Assembly (NCBI RefSeq): GCF_030147005.1
Contig: NZ_JASLAW010000165.1
Span: forward strand, 1-64,000
Direction: 5' to 3'
DNA from: Pseudomonas sp.
GTDB lineage: Bacteria; Pseudomonadota; Gammaproteobacteria; Pseudomonadales; Pseudomonadaceae
DNA length: 64,000 bases
Shown here: piece after piece, positions 39,177 to 48,243 of the stretch
How positions within the stretch are numbered: position 1 is the first letter of the stretch
Layout of the letters: each line of letters starts with the position of its first letter
The notes under the pieces: generated by a model
Database searches by the model: none
The model's input: the letters and a program-made list of their open reading frames with translations, nothing else
Told to the model about the DNA's origin: nothing
Position numbers and translations under genes: made by a program

Positions 39177-40100
39177 ATGCGCCGCATCACCGATGGCCTC
39201 ACTTACCTCAAACTTGCCGCTGTCAGTGCGATCTGGGGCGGCACCTTCGTTGCCGGGCGTTACCTGGCCGATCAGGTCGACCCGCTGCTGGCCGCGAGCT
39301 TGCGCTTTGTGCTGGCCAGCTTGGCATTGTCGTTGTACATGGTGTTCGCTCGGGTCCGCTTGAAATGCCCGAACCCACGAGAGTTGGCGCAACTGACGGC
39401 GCTCGGATTCTTCGGAATTTTTTTCTATAACCTGTGTTTCTTTTATGGATTGCACTACATCAATGCATCGCGGGCTTCACTGATTGTGGCGTTGAACCCG
39501 GCCATGATTGGCCTGGCGGGCTGGTGGTTGTTCAACGAGCGCCTGGAGCGCATCAGATGCCTGGGTATCGCGTTGTGCCTGGGCGGTGCGGCGGCGGTCA
39601 TTGTCAGTCGCAACCCGCATGTGTTGCAGGGTAGCCTGGGTGCCTGGCGCGGCGATCTGTTGATACTCGGTTGCGTGCTGGGGTGGGGCGTCTATTCCCT
39701 GGGTTCGCGGCAGTTGAATCAAAGCCTCGGGCCGTTGCAAACCGTCACGTGGTCAATTCTGCTGGGCACATTGATGCTTCTGACCACAACCCTTGTCACC
39801 GGGCGCATGACCCTGGCGAGCCTGAGCGTGCTGCAGGTGTCGCAATGGGCCAGCCTGGGCTATCTGGGCGTAATGGGGTCGGCCCTGGCCTATATCGGCT
39901 ATTACGACGGCATTCGACGCATAGGCGCGACGCGTTCCGGGGTATTTATTGCCCTCAACCCGCTGACGGCAGTCATGTGCGCGGCGTTGTTGCTCGACGA
40001 ACACCTGACGCCAGCCATGCTGCTTGGCGGCGGTGTGATTCTGGCCGGCATCTACTTGTGCAATAAACCCCTTGCGCGCGGCAAGGCAATGGGGATTTGA
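39177..40100 (+). CDS. EamA-family drug/metabolite transporter
   Basis: A 307-residue membrane protein with ten hydrophobic segments and two tandem EamA domains. The first begins LKLAAVSAIWGGTFVAGRYL and the second GDLLILGCVLGWGVYSLGSR. It probably exports or imports a small metabolite. Divergent from a LysR gene, which probably controls it. The gene ends near a 15-bp triple tandem repeat. Confidence 0.88.
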   Translation: MRRITDGLTYLKLAAVSAIWGGTFVAGRYLADQVDPLLAASLRFVLASLALSLYMVFARVRLKCPNPRELAQLTALGFFGIFFYNLCFFYGLHYINASRASLIVALNPAMIGLAGWWLFNERLERIRCLGIALCLGGAAAVIVSRNPHVLQGSLGAWRGDLLILGCVLGWGVYSLGSRQLNQSLGPLQTVTWSILLGTLMLLTTTLVTGRMTLASLSVLQVSQWASLGYLGVMGSALAYIGYYDGIRRIGATRSGVFIALNPLTAVMCAALLLDEHLTPAMLLGGGVILAGIYLCNKPLARGKAMGI

Positions 40101-40109
40101 TAAGCGCAC

Positions 40110-40154
40110 GGAAAAACAGAGTACGGAAAAACAGAGTACGGAAAAACAGAGTAC
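40110..40154. repeat. 15-bp tandem repeat, three perfect copies
   Basis: GGAAAAACAGAGTAC occurs at 40110-40124, 40125-40139 and 40140-40154, followed by a decayed start of a fourth copy (GGACAAACC). It lies ten bases after the EamA stop and upstream of hpd. Such arrays change copy number by slippage and could vary between strains. The whole 291-base gap 40101-40391 holds no other clear feature except the small frame at 40251. Confidence 0.85.
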
Positions 40155-40250
40155 GGACAAACCCTGTTACGCTGTGTAGAATCGATTTACGCATACAAGA
40201 ATATGGACTTGCGCTCACGCAAGCCTCGGCCGTCAGAGACTGATGACACC

Positions 40251-40355
40251 ATGAAGCAACTCGGTTCCCCCCTTATCTTTGGTGACTTCCTCGCCCGCAG
40301 CGTGCGAGGCCTTTCCTGCGCGCCACCCGCTGACCTCATCCTTGCTCGCAAATAA
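40251..40355 (+). CDS. possible 34-codon leader ORF upstream of hpd
   Basis: ATG 40251 opens a 34-codon frame (MKQLGSPLIFGDFLARSVRG, continuing LSCAPPADLILARK) ending in TAA 40355, 36 bases before hpd. Codon use looks coding-like. There is no strong ribosome site. It could be a short leader peptide or small protein, but could also be chance; the assignment rests on composition and position. Confidence 0.3.
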   Translation: MKQLGSPLIFGDFLARSVRGLSCAPPADLILARK

Positions 40356-40391
40356 CTATTTGTTACTCCAAAGCATGATGAGGCACCGAAC

Positions 40392-41468
40392 ATGACCGAC
40401 CAATACGAAAACCCGATGGGCCTGATGGGCTTTGAATTCATTGAGTTCGCATCGCCGACCCCAGGCACGCTGGAGCCGATCTTCGAAATCATGGGCTTCA
40501 CCAAGGTGGCTAGCCATCGTTCCAAGAATGTGCACTTGTATCGCCAGGGCGAGATCAACCTGATCCTCAATAATGAGCCCAACAGCCTGGCCTCGTACTT
40601 CGCCGCCGAACACGGGCCATCGGTCTGCGGCATGGCGTTTCGTGTGAAAAACTCCCAGGAAGCCTACAAGCGCGCCCTGGAACTGGGGGCCCAGCCGATT
40701 CATATCGAAACCGGCCCGATGGAGCTGAACCTGCCGGCGATCAAAGGTATCGGCGGAGCGCCGCTGTACCTGATCGACCGTTTTGGCGAAGGCAGCTCGA
40801 TCTATGACATCGACTTCGTCTACCTCGAAGGCGTAGACCGTAACCCGCAAGGCGCAGGTCTGAAGGTCATCGACCACCTGACCCACAACGTCTATCGCGG
40901 CCGCATGGCCTACTGGGCCAACTTCTACGAGAAGTTGTTCAACTTCCGTGAAGCGCGCTACTTCGATATCAAGGGCGAGTACACCGGCCTCACGTCCAAG
41001 GCCATGAGCGCCCCGGATGGCATGATCCGCATCCCGTTGAATGAAGAGTCATCCAAGGGCGCAGGCCAGATCGAAGAGTTCCTGATGCAGTTCAACGGCG
41101 AGGGCATCCAGCACGTGGCGTTCCTCACCGACGATTTGGTCAGCACCTGGGACGCGTTGAAGAAGATCGGAATGCGCTTCATGACCGCGCCGCCGGACAC
41201 CTACTACGAGATGCTCGAAGGCCGCCTGCCGAACCACGGCGAACCGGTGGACCAATTGCAGGCACGCGGCATTTTGCTGGATGGCTCGTCGATCGAGGGC
41301 GACAAGCGCCTGTTGCTGCAGATCTTCTCGGAAACCCTGATGGGCCCGGTGTTTTTCGAATTCATTCAGCGCAAAGGCGACGATGGGTTCGGCGAAGGCA
41401 ACTTCAAGGCCTTGTTCGAGTCGATCGAGCGCGATCAGGTCCGTCGCGGTGTGTTGACCGCCGACTAA
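40392..41468 (+). CDS. hpd: 4-hydroxyphenylpyruvate dioxygenase
   Basis: A 358-residue tyrosine-degradation enzyme that converts 4-hydroxyphenylpyruvate to homogentisate, which also feeds pyomelanin. Sequence and length are nearly those of the well-known P. fluorescens enzyme, for example ENPMGLMGFEFIEFASPTPG and GEGIQHVAFLTDDL. The iron ligands fit His161 (DHLTHNVYRG), His240 (QHVAFLT) and Glu322 (FFEFIQRKG). The other pathway genes are not in the window. Confidence 0.98.
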   Translation: MTDQYENPMGLMGFEFIEFASPTPGTLEPIFEIMGFTKVASHRSKNVHLYRQGEINLILNNEPNSLASYFAAEHGPSVCGMAFRVKNSQEAYKRALELGAQPIHIETGPMELNLPAIKGIGGAPLYLIDRFGEGSSIYDIDFVYLEGVDRNPQGAGLKVIDHLTHNVYRGRMAYWANFYEKLFNFREARYFDIKGEYTGLTSKAMSAPDGMIRIPLNEESSKGAGQIEEFLMQFNGEGIQHVAFLTDDLVSTWDALKKIGMRFMTAPPDTYYEMLEGRLPNHGEPVDQLQARGILLDGSSIEGDKRLLLQIFSETLMGPVFFEFIQRKGDDGFGEGNFKALFESIERDQVRRGVLTAD

Positions 41469-41506
41469 GCAAAAGAAAGCCCGGCTTCGGCCGGGCTTCT
41501 TTTTGC
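41469..41506 (+). terminator. terminator of hpd
   Basis: GCAAAAGAAAGCCCGGC-ttcg-GCCGGGCTTCTTTTTGC is a near-perfect hairpin with a TTCG tetraloop and T run. It also serves the convergent RarD-like gene. Confidence 0.9.
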
Positions 41507-41513
41507 CTGCGAT

Positions 41514-42395
41514 TCAGGCTTTGCGCTGACGCACCAAGTGCTTGAACCCTTCATATACCAGCACCATCACTGCCAGCCAGATCGGGATGTAGGTCAACCA
41601 TTGCCCGCCCTTGATGCCTTCGCCCAGCAATAGCGCCACTGCGAGCAACAATACCGGCTCAACATAACTGAGCAGGCCGAACAGGCTGAAGGCCAGCAAA
41701 CGGCTGGCGATGATATAGCTCACCAGCGCCGACGCACTGATCAAGCCCAGCATTGGAATCAACGCGTACAGCTTCGGCTGCGCATCCAGTACCGCGAAGC
41801 CCTGTTCGCCGCTTTGCACAAACCACCAGGCCACCGGCAACATCAACGCCATGTCCAGCCACAGGCCACCCAAATGGTCGGTGGTCAGGTATTTACGGAC
41901 CACGAAATACACCGGGTAACCGATGATCACTACCAGCGTCGCCCATGAGAAACCGCCGGCCTGGTACAACTCGTTAAGCACACCCAGCGTGGCAAACGCC
42001 ACGGCGATCTGCTGCAAGCGCGACAGCTGCTCGCCATAGACCAGGCGCCCGGTCAGCACCATGGTCAGCGGCAACAGGAAATACCCCACCGACACGTCCA
42101 GGCTGCGCCCATTCAGCGGTGCCCACATGAACAGCCATAACTGCACGCCGAGCAGCGCAGACGATACCAGCACGCCGCCTATCAAGCGCGGCCTGGCCAC
42201 CAGCATGCGCAGCAACTCCCACACCCGGCGCCATTCGCCGCTAACCAACATGAATACGGTCATGCAGGGTACGGTCAGCAACATACGCCAGCCGAAAATT
42301 TCAAGGCCACTCAGCGGCGTGAGCAGAGACGTGAAGTAATACATCACGGCAAACAACACCGAGGCCGAGACCGATAACACAACACCTTTAGACAC
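41514..42395 (-). CDS. RarD/EamA-family transporter
   Basis: A 293-residue protein with about ten membrane segments, starting MSKGVVLSVSASVLFAVMYYFTSLLTPLSGLEIFGWRML. The block around the first loop and the ending NLLGEG-like VALLLGEGIKGGQWLTYIPIWLAV fit RarD-type transporters, whose substrates are mostly unknown (chloramphenicol sensitivity was the first phenotype described). The start is GTG 42395 with GAGG upstream. The 265 bases upstream (42396-42660) hold no gene that I can support. Confidence 0.85.
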   Translation of the reverse strand: MSKGVVLSVSASVLFAVMYYFTSLLTPLSGLEIFGWRMLLTVPCMTVFMLVSGEWRRVWELLRMLVARPRLIGGVLVSSALLGVQLWLFMWAPLNGRSLDVSVGYFLLPLTMVLTGRLVYGEQLSRLQQIAVAFATLGVLNELYQAGGFSWATLVVIIGYPVYFVVRKYLTTDHLGGLWLDMALMLPVAWWFVQSGEQGFAVLDAQPKLYALIPMLGLISASALVSYIIASRLLAFSLFGLLSYVEPVLLLAVALLLGEGIKGGQWLTYIPIWLAVMVLVYEGFKHLVRQRKA

Positions 42396-42660
42396 GCTGT
42401 CCTCGCGAAAGCCGATTTGAGATAAACAAGAAGAGGATTATGGTGCTTTTGGCCGCGCAGGTGCGCTGTTTTGGGGCAAGAGACGGGAAATGGATCAAAA
42501 TGGTCGGTTTACACTTATTACTCTGGACGCTGTCCAGCTTCAGCGAGGCCGCGATGGCGGTGGGTCAGCCGCCACAAATGCCAGCAGGACAGCCACCCGC
42601 GCAGCCTCGCCAATGAGTACAAGAAAAAATGTCCCGGTGCTCCAGGTTCACCCGAGACGC

Positions 42661-43671
42661 TTACGCACGCACCGTCCGGCCCGAGACGAAGTGACTCACA
42701 TCATTGAACCCCGGTGTGGACGAATGCCCCGGCGTCACCAGTGAATTTATGAACGCCTCATCCTGCACAGTGAGTTCTACGGCCAATGCCCCGGTATACG
42801 CATCCCATTGCGCCTCGGTGCGCGGGCCGACAATGGCCGAACTCACCGCTGCGTTGTTCAGCACCCAGGCAATCGCGAACTCAACCATTCCCACGCCACG
42901 GCCCTGGGTGTATTGCTGGATCTGCTGGGCGATGCGCAGCGATTCCACGCGCCACTCGGTTTCCAGGATGCGTTTGTCCTGGCGTGCCGCGCGGCTGCCA
43001 GGCTCAGGTGTGAGGTCGGGGGCGTACTTGCCGCTGAGCACGCCACGCGCCAGTGGGCTGTACGGCACCACGCCGAGCCCATAGGCGGCAGCGGCGGTGA
43101 TCTGCTCGACTTCGGCCTGGCGATTGACGATGTTGTACAACGGCTGACTGATGATGGGCTTATCAACACCCAGGCGCTCGGCCACGCGGATGACTTCGGC
43201 GATACGCCAGCCGCGATAGTTGGATAACCCCCAGTAGCGGACTTTGCCCTGGCGAATCAGGTCGCCGATCGCCGATACCGTGACCTCCAGCGGCGTGTCG
43301 TGGTCCTCGCGGTGCAGGTAGTAAATGTCCAGGTAGTCGGTGTCCAGGCGGGCCAGGCTGGCATCCAGTGCGTTGAACAGACGCTTGCGGCTCAGCCCAT
43401 TGCGGTTGGGCACGCCATCCGCCGGGCCGAACCCCACCTTCGAAGCCACCACCCAGTCCTGGCGGTTGCGCGCGATGGCCTCGCCGACGATCTCCTCGGA
43501 GCGCCCGCCGGTGTAGACGTCGGCGGTGTCGATAAAATTGATGCCTTGGCCCCAGGCCTTGTCGATGATGCGCAGCGAGTCTTCGGTGCTGGTCTGTTCG
43601 CCGAACATCATGGTGCCCAGCGTGAGTGCGCTGACCTTCAATCCGGACTGGCCCAACGTGCGGTAAATCAT
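42661..43671 (-). CDS. aldo/keto reductase
   Basis: A 336-residue NADPH-dependent aldo/keto reductase, (beta/alpha)8 barrel. The catalytic Asp (FIDTADVYTGG) and Tyr in the same motif, a Lys in WVVASKVGFG and His in YYLHREDHDTP are present. The motif SNYRGWRIAEV is typical of the YajO/Tas-like branch. Start at ATG 43671 (MIYRTLGQSGLKVS) with AAGGAG eight bases upstream; the 30 codons before it are noncoding. It is divergent in control from, but on the same strand as, the LysR gene at 43754. The substrate is unknown. Confidence 0.9.
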   Translation of the reverse strand: MIYRTLGQSGLKVSALTLGTMMFGEQTSTEDSLRIIDKAWGQGINFIDTADVYTGGRSEEIVGEAIARNRQDWVVASKVGFGPADGVPNRNGLSRKRLFNALDASLARLDTDYLDIYYLHREDHDTPLEVTVSAIGDLIRQGKVRYWGLSNYRGWRIAEVIRVAERLGVDKPIISQPLYNIVNRQAEVEQITAAAAYGLGVVPYSPLARGVLSGKYAPDLTPEPGSRAARQDKRILETEWRVESLRIAQQIQQYTQGRGVGMVEFAIAWVLNNAAVSSAIVGPRTEAQWDAYTGALAVELTVQDEAFINSLVTPGHSSTPGFNDVSHFVSGRTVRA

Positions 43672-43753
43672 GCAAAGCTCCTTAATGGCAGGCAAACGTG
43701 TGTCATGCAATACCAGACACGAGTGCTCTGGAACAAGCCCTGTGCGCGTTTGT

Positions 43754-44656
43754 TCATGCACCCAGCAATGTCTGGCAGCGATCCTGTAGAAAACGCTGCA
43801 GCACTTTCACCCGTTCCGATACTTGCAGGCGGTGGGGGCACATCAGGTTGAACGGCGCCGGTTCGCCTTGCCACTGATCAAACAAGGCCACCAGCCGGCC
43901 GGCGGCAAGGTCGCCCACCACATCGAGTCGGGCTTTATAGGCGATGCCGTGCCCGGCCAATGCCCAACGGCGCACAACTTCGCCGTCGTCGCTAAGAAAG
44001 TCACCGCTGACCTCGACCGCTTCAATCTGCGCACCCTGATGAAAGCGCCAGGTCTTGCTGACTTGGCCTTGGCGCATGTAACGCAACGCACTGTGCCCTG
44101 ACAACTGCGCTGGATGCTCCGGTGTGCCGTGGCGCGCCAGGTAGGCGGGGCTCGCGCAGGCAACGCGATGGTGGTCGGGTGCGATGGGCAGGGCGACCAG
44201 GCTGGAGTCCTGGGGCACACCAAAACGCAGGGCGATGTCGACGGTTTCCCGAAACAAATCGGCGTTGCTGTCGTTGAGCATCAATTGCAGGCGGATGTTC
44301 GGGTGCTCGGCCTTGAATTCGTCCAGCCAGCCCAGCACCACATTGCGCCCGAAATCCGAGGGTGCCGCCACTTGCAGCAAACCGCTCAAGCCCTGGCTTT
44401 GCTGCTTGAGCGCCTGTTCACCCTCGTTCAATGCGGCCAGCGCAACGCGCACGCTGTCCAGATAACGCCGGCCTTCCTCCGTCAGGCGCATGCTGCGGGT
44501 GGACCGGGCGAACAAGCGCAGGCCGAGGCGGGTTTCCAAGCGCTTGAGGGCGATACTCGCCGCTGCCGGGGTCAAGCCAAGCCCACGCGCGGCGGCAGAC
44601 AGGCTGCCCGTGTCGGCGGTGCGCACGAACACTTCCAGATCCAGGATCGAGCTCAT
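43754..44656 (-). CDS. LysR-family regulator
   Basis: A 300-residue LysR regulator with an N-terminal helix-turn-helix (LEVFVRTADTGSLSAAARGLGLTPAAASIALKRLE) and a C-terminal sensing domain. The CrgA/AaeR-like branch is suggested by SDFGRNVVLGWLDEFKAEHPNIRLQLMLND. It is divergent from the SDR gene at 44756, 99 bases away, and lies 82 bases upstream of the aldo/keto reductase; it could control either. The inducer is unknown. Confidence 0.9.
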   Translation of the reverse strand: MSSILDLEVFVRTADTGSLSAAARGLGLTPAAASIALKRLETRLGLRLFARSTRSMRLTEEGRRYLDSVRVALAALNEGEQALKQQSQGLSGLLQVAAPSDFGRNVVLGWLDEFKAEHPNIRLQLMLNDSNADLFRETVDIALRFGVPQDSSLVALPIAPDHHRVACASPAYLARHGTPEHPAQLSGHSALRYMRQGQVSKTWRFHQGAQIEAVEVSGDFLSDDGEVVRRWALAGHGIAYKARLDVVGDLAAGRLVALFDQWQGEPAPFNLMCPHRLQVSERVKVLQRFLQDRCQTLLGA

Positions 44657-44755
44657 TTGTAAAATTCCTTTAAAGATCTTGTCGTTTTACCCGGATTTTT
44701 CTTCGATTACCAAGCGTGGAAGATGAACGCTCACTTTCTCTACCAGGGCAATTCC

Positions 44756-45460
44756 ATGACGACGTCTCTGAGCGGCAAAACCATTATCGTGATCGGTGGC
44801 AGCAGCGGCATCGGCGCAGCCGTCGCCCAGGCGGTGGCCGAGCGCGGTGCAAACGTGGTGGTGGCGGGGCGCCGCTTGACCTCGGCGCAGCACAACGGCA
44901 TTCGCAGCGAGCCGGTGGATGTCAGCGACAGCGCATCGTTGCAGCGCCTGTTCGAAACAGTGGGGCGTTTCGATCATCTGGTATTCACCTCGGGCCCTTC
45001 AGTCAACGCCAAACCCTTGGTCGACACCGACCTTGACGACGCCCAGGACAACTTCAACGTGAAACTCTGGGGGGCGTTGCGCGCTATTCAACAGGCATTG
45101 CCGTTTTTGCATGAGCGCGGCAGCATCAGCCTGACCTCCGGCCAGTTGGGGCGCAAACTGGCGCCGGGGCAGTTCATCAAGACCGGCATCAACGCAGCCA
45201 CCGAAGCGTTGGCCAAGCAGTTGGCCAAGGAACTGGCGCCGCGTCGCGTCAACGTGGTCAGCCCCGGCGTGATCGACACACCGGCGTACGCCGGGCTTGG
45301 CGAAGAGCAGCGTGTGGCAATGTTTGCCAAGGCGGGCGGGGCTCTGCCGGTCGGGCGCATCGGGCAGGCGCAGGAAGTGGCGGCGGGGTATGTGTTGGCG
45401 ATGGAAAACGGCTTCATGACCGGCGCCGTGATTGATATCGACGGCGGCGGCTTGTTGTAA
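44756..45460 (+). CDS. atypical short-chain dehydrogenase/reductase
   Basis: A 234-residue Rossmann-fold protein with cofactor motif GGSSGIG (residues 14-20) and the SDR closing segment DIDGGGLL. The canonical YxxxK catalytic motif is missing: by alignment to the helix EALAKQLAKELAP, Lys142 and Asn146 (QFIKTGIN) occupy the Tyr and Lys positions. Ser125/Ser128 remain. Such SDRs are known in Pseudomonas, and their chemistry is uncertain. I use ATG 44756 and not ATG 44723. Probably controlled by the divergent LysR gene. Confidence 0.88.
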   Translation: MTTSLSGKTIIVIGGSSGIGAAVAQAVAERGANVVVAGRRLTSAQHNGIRSEPVDVSDSASLQRLFETVGRFDHLVFTSGPSVNAKPLVDTDLDDAQDNFNVKLWGALRAIQQALPFLHERGSISLTSGQLGRKLAPGQFIKTGINAATEALAKQLAKELAPRRVNVVSPGVIDTPAYAGLGEEQRVAMFAKAGGALPVGRIGQAQEVAAGYVLAMENGFMTGAVIDIDGGGLL

Positions 45461-45463
45461 CAA

Positions 45464-45564
45464 TGTAGGAGAGAGCTTGCTCGCGAAAAACTCACAGGCA
45501 CCGCGTGCATCCAGGGGAACACGCGATATCGTTGACGTTTTTCGCGAGCTCGCTCGCTCCTACA
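45464..45564. repeat. REPIN (inverted pair of REP sequences)
   Basis: TGTAGGAGAGAGCTTGCTCG (from 45464) and its inverted partner ending GAGCTCGCTCGCTCCTACA (45564) enclose a 40-odd-base spacer. This is the classic Pseudomonas REP doublet, found in hundreds of copies per genome and mobilised by RAYT transposases. It lies between the SDR gene and the MFS gene. Confidence 0.9.
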
Positions 45565-45573
45565 TGGGATGTT

Positions 45574-46884
45574 TTACACCTTCAAGGTGCGCGTCATCCG
45601 CAACGCCAGCACACTGCCGCCGATAATCACCGCCGCCAGCAGGTACAGCGCCACATCCGTGGACCCCGTCGCGTCTTTCACGAACCCGACGATGTACGGG
45701 CTGAGAAACCCGGCCATCTGGCCCATGGAGTTGATCAACGCCAGCCCGCCGGCTGCGGCGCCCGCGCTGAGCATGGCGGTGGGCACCGGCCAGAACATCG
45801 GCAGGCCGGTGAGGGCGCCCATGGTGGCGATGGTCAGGCCGAGGATGGCGATAGCCGGGGTGGTGGCGAAATTCACGGCGATGACCAGGCCAATCGCGCC
45901 CATCAGCATCGGCACCACCAGGTGCCAACGACGCTCCTTGCGCAAATCGGCGGAGCGGCCCACCAGCAACATGAACACCGCGGCCAGCAGGTACGGGATC
46001 GCACTCAGCCAGCCAATCACCAGGTTATCGCTGAAACCCAGGTTTTTGATGATCGACGGCAGCCAGAAGTTGATCGCGTAGACGCCGCTCTGGATACAGA
46101 AGTAGATCAGCCCGAACGCCCAGATCGCCGGGTTCTTGAAGACCTCGGCCAGGGAGTCGGTGGTGGTCTTCGGTTTGTTCGCAAGGTCGGCGGCCTGGTC
46201 AGCTTCCAGCAGCGTGCGTTCGTGGGGCTTGAGCCACTTGGCGTTGGCGAAGCTGTCGCTGAGCAGGAAGTAGGCGAGGGCGCCGAGGATCACGGTGGGG
46301 ATGCCTTGCAACAGGAACATCCACTGCCACCCGGCGAGGCCGCCCTGGCCGGCCGCGAAGTGGTTGAGAATCCAGCCGGAGAACGGGCTGCCGAGCAAGC
46401 CGGATACCGGAATCGCCGACATGAACAGCGCCATGATCCGGCCACGACGAAACGTCGGAAACCACTGCGAGAGGTACAGCACCACGCCGGGAAAGAAGCC
46501 CGCCTCGGCGGCGCCGGTAAACAGGCGCAAGGTGTAGAAATGCGTCGGCGTGGTCACAAACAGCAGGCACGTGGAAAGGGTACCCCACACGATCATCATC
46601 AGCGCAATCCAGCGCCTTGGCCCGAACCGGGTCAGCGCCAGGTTGCTCGGCACGCCACACAGCACGTAGCCGATAAAGAAGATTCCGGCACCCAGGCCGT
46701 ACACGGTTTCACTGAACTTCAACGCATCGAGCATCTGCAACTTGGCAAAGCCAACGTTCACCCGGTCAAGGTAGTTGAACAGATAGCAGATAAAAATGAA
46801 GGGGATCAGGCGCAGGGTAACGCGCTTGTAGATGGCGTTTTTATCGTCATCGGTGGCCAGTGCTGCAGCGGCGCTCTGTGACAT
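45574..46884 (-). CDS. MFS transporter (anion:cation symporter family), probable sugar acid/glycerate uptake
   Basis: A 436-residue transporter with 12 membrane segments of the anion:cation symporter family (YLFNYLDRVNVGFAKLQMLDAL, GPRRWIALMMIVWGTLS, RLFTGAAEAGFFPGVVLYLSQWFP). The start is ATG 46884; the frame runs further without a site. It is divergent from a CdaR-type regulator 161 bases away, followed by glycerate kinase, so I infer a glycerate, glucarate or galactarate substrate. Relatives also include phthalate and tartrate carriers. Confidence 0.88.
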   Translation of the reverse strand: MSQSAAAALATDDDKNAIYKRVTLRLIPFIFICYLFNYLDRVNVGFAKLQMLDALKFSETVYGLGAGIFFIGYVLCGVPSNLALTRFGPRRWIALMMIVWGTLSTCLLFVTTPTHFYTLRLFTGAAEAGFFPGVVLYLSQWFPTFRRGRIMALFMSAIPVSGLLGSPFSGWILNHFAAGQGGLAGWQWMFLLQGIPTVILGALAYFLLSDSFANAKWLKPHERTLLEADQAADLANKPKTTTDSLAEVFKNPAIWAFGLIYFCIQSGVYAINFWLPSIIKNLGFSDNLVIGWLSAIPYLLAAVFMLLVGRSADLRKERRWHLVVPMLMGAIGLVIAVNFATTPAIAILGLTIATMGALTGLPMFWPVPTAMLSAGAAAGGLALINSMGQMAGFLSPYIVGFVKDATGSTDVALYLLAAVIIGGSVLALRMTRTLKV

Positions 46885-47045
46885 GGGGAGTCTCTCTTTA
46901 TTATGATTTTTCGCGGTGCAAGGGTAACGTTGACCGCCCAAACAGTCTCTGCGACGCGATGGGCGACTGTCTTTGTGCTCGCGCACAGCCAAGCCTGCTT
47001 TGCGCTGTGCCGGTGACCAACCCGCTTTCGAAGGAAATTAGCCCC

Positions 47046-48146
47046 ATGTTCGAGCTGGATCATGAGCTGGCGCAGGATATTGTCGATCGCACCATGGCGA
47101 TCCTGCCCTACAACGTCAACGTCATGGACAGTCAGGGCCTGATCCTCGGCAGCGGCGAGCCGGAACGCATCAACACCCGCCACGAAGGCGCGCAGTTAGT
47201 GCTGGCGAACGGGCGCGTGGTGGAAATCGATGGGCAGACCGCCAAGCACCTCAAGGGCGTGTTGCCTGGCATCAACTTGCCGCTGATGCATGACCAACGC
47301 CTGATCGGCGTATTGGGTATCACCGGTGAACCGGAAGGGCTGCGCACCTATGCCGAACTGGTGCGCATGACCGCCGAGATGCTGGTCAGCCACCGCCACC
47401 AGCAGGTCGAGCAGCAATGGCGGCGCCAGCGCTGTGACGACCTGTTGGCATTGCTGCTGGCCGACAGCGGCGACTCGCCGCGCCTGGTCGACGAGGCGCA
47501 ACAACTGGGCCTCAAGCCGCAACTGGCGCGCACGCCGTACCTGTTCGAACTGGGCGCGGGGCAGTCGGCCGAAACCTTGAGCGCCTGGCTGATGTCGCGT
47601 TACCCGGACAGCTGGTGCGTGAGTTCAGCGCAGTTTTCCCTGCTGTGGTGTCGCCCCGCCGCCGTGCAGGTCGACAATCCGCGCCTGCTGGAAAAGCTCG
47701 ATGGCCTGGGCTGGAATATCCTGCGGGTCGCTGTCGGCGGGCAGGCGCAGGGGTTGGCCGGCTTGCGCCGTTGCTATCGCCGCGTCGGTGACTTGCTGGC
47801 CTACGGTCGCGATATCCTGCCGCACTCGCGCCTGTTGGTCCTCAACCGCTATCGTCTGCCGGTCATGCTCTGGCGCCATCGCAACGACGATGCCTTGGAC
47901 GAGCTGCTCAACCCCTTGCGTAAAGTGCTGGCCAAGGACAGCAACGGCCAATTACTGGCCACGCTGCGCGGTTGGTGCGAGCACGACGGCCAAAGCCAGG
48001 CCTGTGCCGATGCACTGGGCATTCACCGCAACAGCCTGCGCTACCGCATGGACAGGATTGCCGAATTGAGCGGCGTCGACCCGCTGACCCTGGACGGCAT
48101 GCTTGCGCTGTACCTGGGCGTACAGCTGTTGCCCCAGGTGTTGTAA
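47046..48146 (+). CDS. cdaR: CdaR-type sugar diacid regulator
   Basis: A 366-residue activator with an N-terminal sugar-diacid recognition domain (about 1-135; FELDHELAQDIVDRTMAILPYNVNVMDSQGLILGSG) and a C-terminal PucR-type helix-turn-helix (DALGIHRNSLRYRMDRIAELSGVD). AAGGAAAT lies eight bases upstream of ATG 47046. In E. coli CdaR activates glucarate, galactarate and glycerate genes. Here it lies between an MFS transporter and glycerate kinase, and glycerate or a related acid is the likely inducer. Confidence 0.92.
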   Translation: MFELDHELAQDIVDRTMAILPYNVNVMDSQGLILGSGEPERINTRHEGAQLVLANGRVVEIDGQTAKHLKGVLPGINLPLMHDQRLIGVLGITGEPEGLRTYAELVRMTAEMLVSHRHQQVEQQWRRQRCDDLLALLLADSGDSPRLVDEAQQLGLKPQLARTPYLFELGAGQSAETLSAWLMSRYPDSWCVSSAQFSLLWCRPAAVQVDNPRLLEKLDGLGWNILRVAVGGQAQGLAGLRRCYRRVGDLLAYGRDILPHSRLLVLNRYRLPVMLWRHRNDDALDELLNPLRKVLAKDSNGQLLATLRGWCEHDGQSQACADALGIHRNSLRYRMDRIAELSGVDPLTLDGMLALYLGVQLLPQVL

Positions 48147-48243
48147 AAATGAACAACAAACCTCACCCGCACTTGTGCATCGGACCGGCGTCATCAGCGG
48201 TGCCAACTGGCAGCATGGGCGTTATAAAAACCGGAGAACGCCC

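Noticed and set aside
40110..40154. Short repeat array considered as CRISPR
   Set aside because: Units are 15 bp and contiguous with no spacers, and no cas genes are nearby; it is a simple tandem repeat.
42490..42744. 84-codon plus-strand frame upstream of the aldo/keto reductase end
   Set aside because: It overlaps the reductase 3' end, lacks a ribosome site and has a low-complexity Arg/Thr composition.
45505..46881. 458-codon plus-strand frame over the MFS gene
   Set aside because: A shadow of the transporter on the other strand; its composition is His/Gln/Gly/Arg-rich, and the transporter is unmistakable.
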